Assembly: GCA_947630695.1 (NCBI GenBank)
Contig: CANRIM010000020.1
Span: 1-43,299, forward strand
Direction of reading: 5' to 3'
Length of the DNA stretch: 43,299 bases
Origin: an uncultured Lachnospiraceae bacterium
GTDB lineage: Bacteria > Bacillota > Clostridia > Lachnospirales > Lachnospiraceae
Shown here: in pieces, positions 8,460 to 13,281 of the stretch
Numbering within the stretch: the stretch's first letter is position 1
Layout of the letters: each line of letters opens with the position of its first letter
Made by a program: the position numbers and the translations under genes
The notes under the pieces: generated by a model
Told to the model about the DNA's origin: nothing
Seen by the model: only the letters and a program-made list of their open reading frames with translations
The model's database searches: none

Positions 8460-9047
8460 ATGAACCAGCGACTGGAACAGCAGCTGTCCTTTATTCTGGA
8501 AATCGATCAGGAGAAAAATATTTTCCGCCAGACCCACTTGTCGGGAAACGGAAGGAATGAAAATGACGCGGAGCATGCCTGGCACATGGCGATCATGGCG
8601 TATCTTCTGCGGGAGTATGCAAACGAAGACGTGGATATCCTGAAGGTCATCATGATGTGTTTGATTCATGATGTGGTGGAAATCGACGCGGGAGATACCT
8701 ATGCCTATGATCCGGAACTGAGAAAAACGCAGAAGGCAAGAGAGGACGCGGCCAAAGAGCGGATTTACGCATTGCTGCCGGAGGATCAGCGGCAGAATCT
8801 TTGCGGTTTGTTTGATGAATTTGAGGAAAATCAAACGCCGGAAGCAAAATTTGCCCACGCTATGGACAATCTGCAGCCGCTGCTGCTAAACAACAGCAAT
8901 GACGGCGGCGACTGGAAGGCACATCAGGTGTCGGCGGCTCAGGTTTACGGGCGGCACCGGATGACGCGGGAGGGCTCCGAAACCCTGTATCAGCTGACCG
9001 ACCGGATCATTCAGGAAAATGTCCGGAAAGGGAACCTGAAGGCGTAA
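8460..9047 (+). CDS. HD-domain phosphohydrolase (YfbR/HDDC2-like)
   Basis: A 195-residue HD-superfamily protein with the metal ligands visible as H39 (AEHAWH), H70-D71 (CLIHDVVEID) and D136 (AHAMDNLQP). The layout matches the YfbR/HDDC2 group, which removes phosphate from deoxynucleoside 5'-monophosphates; substrate assignment is by family. The start is ATG 8460 after AAAGGAGG. No terminator follows. Its last 41 bases overlap, in antisense, the 3' end of the minus-strand toxN gene, so transcription of this gene runs directly into toxN antisense. Confidence 0.87.
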   Translation: MNQRLEQQLSFILEIDQEKNIFRQTHLSGNGRNENDAEHAWHMAIMAYLLREYANEDVDILKVIMMCLIHDVVEIDAGDTYAYDPELRKTQKAREDAAKERIYALLPEDQRQNLCGLFDEFEENQTPEAKFAHAMDNLQPLLLNNSNDGGDWKAHQVSAAQVYGRHRMTREGSETLYQLTDRIIQENVRKGNLKA

Positions 9048-9543
9048 GGGGATATTCTATACATAATTTTTCATCCAACGAAAAATTACAGCAACGATTC
9101 TGAAGATTTTCCCAAGCCGCTCCATTCACAATTGTATGGTAGAGTTTTTTTGCTTGCTTCAAGATAGTTTCTTTGTTGGAATTACACCATGAAAGCTGAT
9201 TAGACAATAAATTTTTGTAGTCTGTATCAGCCTTCGAATCATCTTCAAAAATTCTTAGTTCAACTTTTTTCAGGCAAGCTGGTTGGACAGGAATCATGTT
9301 GTTAAAATTGATTGCACCCCATTTACCACCTTGAATTTTAAGAAAATCGATTTGGTTTTTCATATGTAAATGCTTAGGCTTTGGCGAGGTAAGCGGAGCA
9401 TAGTACTGAAAGTGATTGACGGAAAAGACGATGCCTACAAAAGGTCGAATAGATTTTTTGTCCATTGTATATGGAACGCATGGATCAACTTTTCGCAAAT
9501 AATCACAATATGCCGATTCAACAGTATAAAAAGAAAAATTCAT
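9007..9543 (-). CDS. toxN: Type III toxin ToxN/AbiQ-family endoribonuclease
   Basis: A 178-residue toxin of the ToxN/AbiQ family, a sequence-specific endoRNase held inactive by its own RNA antitoxin. Family landmarks run in order: N-terminal FYTVESAYCDYLRKVDPCVPY, then RPFVGIVFSVNHFQYYAPLTSPKPKH, a K-rich segment before IDFLKI, GAINFNNMIPV, DYKNLLSNQLSWCNSNKETI and a final NRCCNFSLDEK. The TSPK and NNMIP stretches carry the usual active-site and RNA-contact residues. ATG 9543 follows AAGGAG. The tail after CNFSLDEK (about 18 residues, EYPLTPSGSLSGHFPE) is read through antisense HD-gene sequence and is probably not part of the ancestral toxin. Upstream lie a terminator, the ToxI repeats and a consensus promoter, the standard toxIN order. 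The gene is AT-rich unlike its neighbours, which suggests transfer. Confidence 0.9.
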   Translation of the reverse strand: MNFSFYTVESAYCDYLRKVDPCVPYTMDKKSIRPFVGIVFSVNHFQYYAPLTSPKPKHLHMKNQIDFLKIQGGKWGAINFNNMIPVQPACLKKVELRIFEDDSKADTDYKNLLSNQLSWCNSNKETILKQAKKLYHTIVNGAAWENLQNRCCNFSLDEKLCIEYPLTPSGSLSGHFPE

Positions 9544-9568
9544 ACAAGTACTCCTTAAAGGTTAAAGA

Positions 9569-9588
9569 GCCGGGGTTTTCAACCCGGC
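9569..9588 (-). terminator. Attenuating terminator between toxI and toxN
   Basis: On the minus strand GCCGGG (9588-9583) pairs with CCCGGC (9574-9569) around an AU-rich loop, followed by TCTTTAACC. The U tract is weak, as expected for a leaky terminator that gives excess antitoxin RNA and a little toxin mRNA. It sits between the repeats and the toxN ribosome binding site, the standard position in type III systems. Confidence 0.75.
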
Positions 9589-9591
9589 CCT

Positions 9592-9702
9592 TCGCTTTTT
9601 CAGCTCCCACTTGTGGTAGGGTACACCGCTTTTTTAGCTCCCACTTGTGGTAGGGTACACCGCTTTTTTAGCTCCCACTTGTGGCAGGGTACTCCGCTTT
9701 TT
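9592..9702 (-). ncRNA. toxI: ToxI-type antitoxin RNA: three tandem 34-nt repeats
   Basis: Read on the minus strand, units are 9702-9670 (33 nt), 9669-9636 (34 nt) and 9635-9602 (34 nt), followed by a partial fourth to about 9592. Units 2 and 3 are identical. Unit 1 has one fewer A and two substitutions. Each begins with A5-6 then GCGG, and ends GUGGGAGCU. Within a unit GG(U) can pair with (A)CC while the intervening CCC pairs with the downstream GGG, giving interleaved H-type pseudoknot pairing, and AGC/GCU can close the ends. The A-rich linkers are plausible ToxN cleavage sites. Repeat length and number match known toxI/antiQ arrays. Confidence 0.88.
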
Positions 9703-9716
9703 GAGTATCGCTACTC
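9703..9716 (-). other. 5' cap hairpin of the ToxI transcript
   Basis: GAGTA-GCGA-TACTC forms a 5-bp stem with a GNRA-type GCGA loop immediately 5' of the first repeat and a few bases after the predicted transcription start. It could protect the 5' end of the precursor. Confidence 0.5.
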
Positions 9717-9725
9717 TTGTTTATT

Positions 9726-9754
9726 ATTATACGTATGGACACGATCTATGTCAA
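9726..9754 (-). promoter_or_regulatory. Perfect consensus promoter of toxIN
   Basis: On the minus strand TTGACA (9754-9749), exactly 17 bp, then TATAAT (9731-9726). Transcription would start near 9719, just before the 5' hairpin and first ToxI repeat. A consensus promoter fits the need for abundant antitoxin RNA. Confidence 0.88.
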
Positions 9755-9779
9755 TGATTTTATTTGTTCATACAATGAA

Positions 9780-9808
9780 TTGCAGAACACGGATCATTGT
9801 GATAGGAT
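9780..9808 (+). promoter_or_regulatory. Weak promoter candidate for the Nudix gene
   Basis: TTGCAG (9780-9785), a 17-bp spacer ending TGA, then TAGGAT (9803-9808). The TGn extension supports it, but both hexamers are only partial matches. Confidence 0.35.
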
Positions 9809-9842
9809 AGAGCGAAATCGGAAAATCTGAGGGGTGATTCGT

Positions 9843-10364
9843 ATGCATTTTTCTTATTGTCCCTACTGCGGACAAAAGCTGATCAAAAAAGAAATCGGAG
9901 ACGAGGGAAAAATTCCCTTTTGTACCCACTGCAATGTGCCTTTGTGGAATATGTTTACCACGAGCATCATTGCGGCGGTGGTTAATGAAGAAAGGGAAGT
10001 GGCGCTGCTGCAGCAGAATTATGTTTCGGCCACAAAGCATGTCTGCATCGCCGGCATTATGAAACCCGGCGAATCGGCGGAAGAAACCGTGGTGCGGGAA
10101 GTGCGGGAAGAAATCGGACAGCAGGTCGAAAGCCTGAAATTTATCAAAAGTTATCCCTATGAGAAAAAAGAAATGCTCATGCTGGGTTTTCAGGCAAAGG
10201 TGAAAAAGAAGCCGCTGGTACTGTCACGGGAAGTGGACGCCGCCGTCTGGGTGAAATATGAGGATGCCCTGTCTCTTCTGCGGGAAGGCAGTATCGCCTG
10301 GCAGCTGGTGCGGCAGGTACTTGAAAATGAAGAACAGGATTGTGCAATGGAATTGGAGGCGTGA
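9843..10364 (+). CDS. Zinc-ribbon Nudix hydrolase
   Basis: A 173-residue protein of the NudC-like layout. An N-terminal zinc ribbon (CPYCGQ...CTHCN, about residues 6-33) precedes a Nudix domain whose box GIMKPGESAEETVVREVREE fits GX5EX7REUXEEXGU. Zinc-ribbon Nudix enzymes commonly hydrolyse NAD(H) or other nucleoside diphosphate derivatives; the substrate is not settled here. ATG 9843 is preferred over the in-frame GTG at 9834, because GAGGGG (9829-9834) lies at good spacing to the ATG. The gene is followed after 3 bases by a GNAT gene, likely in one operon. Confidence 0.88.
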   Translation: MHFSYCPYCGQKLIKKEIGDEGKIPFCTHCNVPLWNMFTTSIIAAVVNEEREVALLQQNYVSATKHVCIAGIMKPGESAEETVVREVREEIGQQVESLKFIKSYPYEKKEMLMLGFQAKVKKKPLVLSREVDAAVWVKYEDALSLLREGSIAWQLVRQVLENEEQDCAMELEA

Positions 10365-10367
10365 AAA

Positions 10368-10853
10368 ATGGAAGTGATCATCAGAGCGTATGGAGATGCA
10401 GATCTGGAGGCCATGATTCGTATCTGGAATGAAGTGGTGGAGGAAGGCGTTGCCTTTCCCCAGGAAGACGATCTGGATTTGACAAGCGGCGCCGCCTTTT
10501 TCGCCTCCCAGACCTATACCGGCGTTGCCGAGATCAATGGAGAAGTGAAGGGCCTGTACATTTTGCATCCCAATAATATCGGCAGATGCGGCCATATCTG
10601 CAATGCAAGCTACGCGGTAGCGTCAGAAGCCCGGGGGTTGCACATCGGTGAACAGCTGGTAATGGACAGTCTGAAGCAGGGAAAAGCGAATGGCTTTCGC
10701 GTCCTGCAGTTTAATGCGGTGGTAGAGAGTAATACGCACGCGCGGCATCTGTACCGGCGGCTGGGCTTTCAACAGCTGGGAACCATTCCGGGCGGGTTCC
10801 GTATGAAAGACGGGCACTATGAAAACATCTGCCCATATTATCATACATTGTAG
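10368..10853 (+). CDS. GNAT-family N-acetyltransferase
   Basis: A 161-residue acetyltransferase resembling the phosphinothricin/L-amino acid N-acyltransferase group: RAYGDADLEAMIRIWNEVVEEG at the N-terminus, then ASYAVASEARGLHIGEQLV (acetyl-CoA loop, ARGLHIG in place of RGxG), and FNAVVESNTHARHLYRRLGF near the C-terminus. ATG 10368 follows GGAGG inside the 3' end of the Nudix gene, which indicates coupling. The substrate is unknown. It converges with dinB on the other strand. Confidence 0.85.
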   Translation: MEVIIRAYGDADLEAMIRIWNEVVEEGVAFPQEDDLDLTSGAAFFASQTYTGVAEINGEVKGLYILHPNNIGRCGHICNASYAVASEARGLHIGEQLVMDSLKQGKANGFRVLQFNAVVESNTHARHLYRRLGFQQLGTIPGGFRMKDGHYENICPYYHTL

Positions 10854-10888
10854 GATTGGTATTCTTCCAGCAAATCCCGGGCCAGATA

Positions 10889-10921
10889 GGTGTCGCTCAT
10901 ACAGTGCAGATGGGAGACACC
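10889..10921. other. Convergent gap between GNAT and dinB with weak hairpin
   Basis: In the 73-base gap, GGTGTC (10889-10894) can pair with GACACC (10916-10921). No T-run follows on either strand, so termination here is uncertain. Confidence 0.3.
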
Positions 10922-10926
10922 GTCCC

Positions 10927-12141
10927 TTAACTATGCTTTCGCATGTATTCCACGGTTTTGTAAAGGATATCCGATTGATACAGCTGGGTCAGATGTCCCG
11001 CAAAATCCAGGTGATACCGCGCCTGCAGATCCTGCAGCAGCCCTGTCAGTTCGGTTTCCCGCTGCTGTTTTTTGTCGTTTAAAAAATCATCCAGCGTCAG
11101 CTGACGGCCTTCTTCGCCCGAGAGATTGTAGATGCCGACGCCGATCAGACGCACCGGGCGTTTTTCTACATGATCCAGCAGCCTGACCGCCTCCCGTCGG
11201 ATCATCACAGCAGAATTACAGTCTGCAGTCAGCCGGGAGCGGGTAATTCCCTTCATGTCAAAATAAGTGAGTTTCAGCGTGACCCCGTTTCCATATAGAT
11301 GATAACGCTTTGCTCTGTGCTCTACGCAGAGCGCCAGCAGCGTCAGTACATCTTTCAAAAGGGTGTGGTTGTTCACATCTTCCTGAAATGTGACTTCCCG
11401 GCTGATGGATTTTGCGTCCTGCGGGCGATAAGGCGTCACCTTTCGGTCATCAATGCCGAAGGCAAGATCGCAGATCCATTTCCCCTGTTTTCCCAGCAGC
11501 CGGATGACCGTATCTTTCTTTTCCCGAAGATCCCAGACGGTGCGAATGCCGGAAGCGTACAGCTTTTCCGCCGTCATTTCCCCGACGGTATACAGGGAGC
11601 GTACATCCCGGTCCAGCATGAGATTTACAAAGTCCTGCGGCGTTGGAATTTCAAAATAGCCGTCGGGCTTTTTTTCTTCGCTGGCGGCCTTGGCCGCCGT
11701 TTTGGAATAAGCCACGCCGACGGAGCAGGTCAGGCCCAGTTCGTCTTTGATGCGCTGCTTGATGGTCATGGCAATGCGCCGGGCGCCTTCCATGGATTTT
11801 GCCTGTTCGGTGACGTCCAGATAGGCTTCGTCCAGCGCAATGGCTTCGGCGGCGGAAGCATAGGTATTCCAGATCTCATGCAGCCGGGCGGAGACGGCTT
11901 TGTATTTGTCCATATTCGGATGCATGTAAATGCCGTTGGGGCAGCGCCGGTAGGCTTCCTTGATATTCATGGCGGAGTGGACGCCGTACTTTCGCGCTTC
12001 ATAGCTGCAGGTGGCCACCACGCCCCGTTCCTGGGGCAGCGAGCCGATGATCAGCGGTTTTCCGTGCAGGGCAGGGTTGTCCCGCGTTTCCACGGAAGCG
12101 AAAAACGCGTCCATATCTACATGAATAATGATTTGTTCCAT
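10927..12141 (-). CDS. dinB: DNA polymerase IV (Y-family)
   Basis: An error-prone translesion polymerase of 404 residues. Motifs include IIIHVDMDAFFASVE with metal ligands D9 and D11, the palm pair D104-E105 (ALDEAYLDV, where many family members have SxDE), SVGVAYSKTAAK, and a C-terminal QLTLDDF that looks like a beta-clamp binding motif. The ATG at 12141 starts MEQIIIHVD; the longer upstream reading frame runs through a tRNA fragment and is not coding. A promoter lies at 12214-12242. No LexA box is seen in its leader, unlike uvrBA. Confidence 0.93.
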   Translation of the reverse strand: MEQIIIHVDMDAFFASVETRDNPALHGKPLIIGSLPQERGVVATCSYEARKYGVHSAMNIKEAYRRCPNGIYMHPNMDKYKAVSARLHEIWNTYASAAEAIALDEAYLDVTEQAKSMEGARRIAMTIKQRIKDELGLTCSVGVAYSKTAAKAASEEKKPDGYFEIPTPQDFVNLMLDRDVRSLYTVGEMTAEKLYASGIRTVWDLREKKDTVIRLLGKQGKWICDLAFGIDDRKVTPYRPQDAKSISREVTFQEDVNNHTLLKDVLTLLALCVEHRAKRYHLYGNGVTLKLTYFDMKGITRSRLTADCNSAVMIRREAVRLLDHVEKRPVRLIGVGIYNLSGEEGRQLTLDDFLNDKKQQRETELTGLLQDLQARYHLDFAGHLTQLYQSDILYKTVEYMRKHS

Positions 12142-12170
12142 TGCCTGCAACCTCTTTGTGTGCTTCCTGC

Positions 12171-12207
12171 AGGGTGACAGGATTCGAACCTGCGACTCTG
12201 ACATCTT
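12171..12207 (-). other. tRNA 3'-end fragment (T-arm plus acceptor strand)
   Basis: On the minus strand the sequence contains a T-arm, GCAGG-TTCGAAT-CCTGT, followed by CACCCTG, which would be the 3' acceptor strand. No matching CAGGGTG 5' acceptor strand, D-arm or anticodon arm is found in the 70 bases upstream. This is therefore a remnant rather than a full tRNA gene. It lies in the dinB leader and next to the AT-rich DUF3990 cassette, the sort of scar left when an element integrates at a tRNA 3' end. Confidence 0.7.
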
Positions 12208-12213
12208 TCTATT

Positions 12214-12242
12214 GTTATAGCATAAATAAAAGCAGCTGAGAA
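12214..12242 (-). promoter_or_regulatory. Probable dinB promoter
   Basis: On the minus strand TTCTCA (12242-12237), a 17-bp spacer and TATAAC (12219-12214). Its -35 box overlaps the palindrome at 12240-12253, so it may share regulation with the divergent cassette. Confidence 0.5.
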
Positions 12243-12261
12243 GATGCATCTTCAGAAGCTG
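12233..12261. promoter_or_regulatory. Palindromic operator candidate between divergent promoters
   Basis: GAAGATGCATCTTC (12240-12253) is a perfect 14-bp palindrome. It is flanked by a second inverted pair, CAGCT (12233-12237) and AGCTG (12257-12261). It covers the dinB -35 box and ends 11-18 bp before the -35 box of the DUF3990 cassette, a good place for a dimeric regulator. Confidence 0.55.
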
Positions 12262-12271
12262 AAAGCCAAAA

Positions 12272-12300
12272 TTGACAATGGAAAAGCCGGACAGTATAAT
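12272..12300 (+). promoter_or_regulatory. Perfect consensus promoter of the DUF3791/DUF3990 cassette
   Basis: TTGACA (12272-12277), exactly 17 bp, TATAAT (12295-12300). Transcription would begin near 12307, leaving a leader of about 33 bases before the first DUF3791 gene. Confidence 0.88.
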
Positions 12301-12339
12301 GAAAACAGACATGCAGACAATAGATCGGGAGGTTATCAC

Positions 12340-12561
12340 ATGACAACAGCAGATAAGAATTTATTGGATTATATTGTTGTTTGTATCAGTGAATTTGCAA
12401 ACCGGAATGAGATGCATATGCGGGACGCATATATTTATTTAAAAAAACATAAAGGATTAGATTTTTTAAAAGAATTTTATGATGTAGAGCACACGCTTTC
12501 ATTTGATGAGGCATTGGATGACCTGGCTGCAATTTGCAGGAAAAATGGGGGTGCGGCATAG
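12340..12561 (+). CDS. DUF3791 family protein
   Basis: A 73-residue acidic helical protein with the DUF3791-like pattern LLDYIVVCISEFA...AYIYLKKHKGLDFLKEFYDVEHTLSFDEALDDLAAICRKNGG. The ATG at 12340 has GGGAGG 7 bases upstream and replaces a longer in-frame reading that would start before the promoter. The stop overlaps by one base the GTG start of the DUF3990 gene, so expression is coupled. Small proteins encoded before a putative ADP-ribosyltransferase are good candidates for an antitoxin or specificity partner. No function is established. Confidence 0.8.
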   Translation: MTTADKNLLDYIVVCISEFANRNEMHMRDAYIYLKKHKGLDFLKEFYDVEHTLSFDEALDDLAAICRKNGGAA

Positions 12562-13094
12562 TGAAATTGTATCATGGTTCCAATATGGAAATTGAAAAAA
12601 TAGATTTATTAAAATGTATGCCAAACAAAGATTTTGGGTGTGGATTTTATACTACACTATTAGAAGAACAGGCATGGAGAATGGCAAAACGAAGAACAAG
12701 AATAGATGGAGGAATTCCGACGGTAACAATATATGAGGTGCCGGATGATCTTGTTGAAAAACCGGATTTAAATTGCCGGGTTTTTACTGACAGGCCATCT
12801 CTTGAATGGGCGATATTTATAAAAAACAATCGTGATCGAGAATTTACTGATTATGATGATCCCGAATGTAATCTGGATTGTAAATATGACGTGGTAGTCG
12901 GTCCTGTTGCAAATGATACAGTAGGACTTTTGATTCGGCAGTTTAGTCGGGGTACAATTAATGCAGAATATTTGCGGAAAGAATTCGATTTTGGGAAATT
13001 AACAAATCAATATACATTTCATACAGAAAAAGCATTGCGGTATTTGAAAAAGGCAGGTGTGATGCATGAGTGTGCAACAACAGGAAATGATTGA
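12561..13094 (+). CDS. DUF3990 family, ADP-ribosyltransferase-like protein
   Basis: A 177-residue protein starting at GTG 12561 (KLYHGSN), with a G-rich ribosome binding site at 12547-12552. The conserved features are LYHGS (candidate H of the ART H-Y-E/Q triad), DFGCGFYTT (candidate Y), SLEWAIFIKNNR, YDVVVGPVANDTV and NQYTFHTEKAL near the C-terminus, where the third catalytic residue could lie. As I recall, DUF3990 is related to the ADP-ribosyltransferase fold; activity here is unproven. It is enclosed by two DUF3791 genes, overlapping both, and the block is AT-rich compared with its neighbours. The pattern suggests a transferred toxin-antitoxin-like or effector module. Confidence 0.8.
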   Translation: MKLYHGSNMEIEKIDLLKCMPNKDFGCGFYTTLLEEQAWRMAKRRTRIDGGIPTVTIYEVPDDLVEKPDLNCRVFTDRPSLEWAIFIKNNRDREFTDYDDPECNLDCKYDVVVGPVANDTVGLLIRQFSRGTINAEYLRKEFDFGKLTNQYTFHTEKALRYLKKAGVMHECATTGND

Positions 13095-13269
13095 ATACAC
13101 AATACAGGAGGTCATCGGATACTTGATGGAAGATCATGGAATTACGATGGATCAGGCAATGGAGAAATTCTATCTGTCAGATACTTTTGAAAAGTTGAAT
13201 GATGTGGAGACAGGACTTTATCTGGAGGGTTCGACTTATATTTATGAATTGTATAAGAGAGAAAAATAG
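13066..13269 (+). CDS. Second DUF3791 family protein
   Basis: A 67-residue protein with the pattern YLMEDHGITMDQAMEKFYLSDTFEKLNDVETGLYLEGSTYIYELYKRE, a second type of DUF3791 that differs from the one at 12340. It overlaps the DUF3990 3' end by 29 bases, so it is translationally coupled. It is followed 12 bases later by the pectate lyase gene, which may therefore be read from the cassette promoter. The function is unknown; it is a possible immunity or regulatory partner. Confidence 0.78.
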   Translation: MSVQQQEMIEYTIQEVIGYLMEDHGITMDQAMEKFYLSDTFEKLNDVETGLYLEGSTYIYELYKREK

Positions 13270-13281
13270 GAGGGTCAGCAC

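Noticed and set aside
9592-9702. Possible CRISPR array from 34-nt tandem units
   Set aside because: The units are directly abutting copies with no unique spacers, lie between a promoter and a ToxN gene, and match toxI architecture instead.
10841-10926. Short minus-strand frame downstream of dinB (reads MSDTYLARDLLEEYQSYNV)
   Set aside because: It looks protein-like, but it is only 19-29 codons, has no ribosome binding site I trust and matches no family I know. It may be a remnant.
10927-12177. Long plus-strand open frame antisense to dinB (11299-12177)
   Set aside because: It is a shadow of the dinB codons; the minus-strand product is an unmistakable Y-family polymerase.
12142-12339. 66-residue N-terminal extension of DinB
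   Set aside because: The extension runs through the tRNA fragment and the intergenic promoters; the conserved protein starts at MEQIIIHVD (12141).
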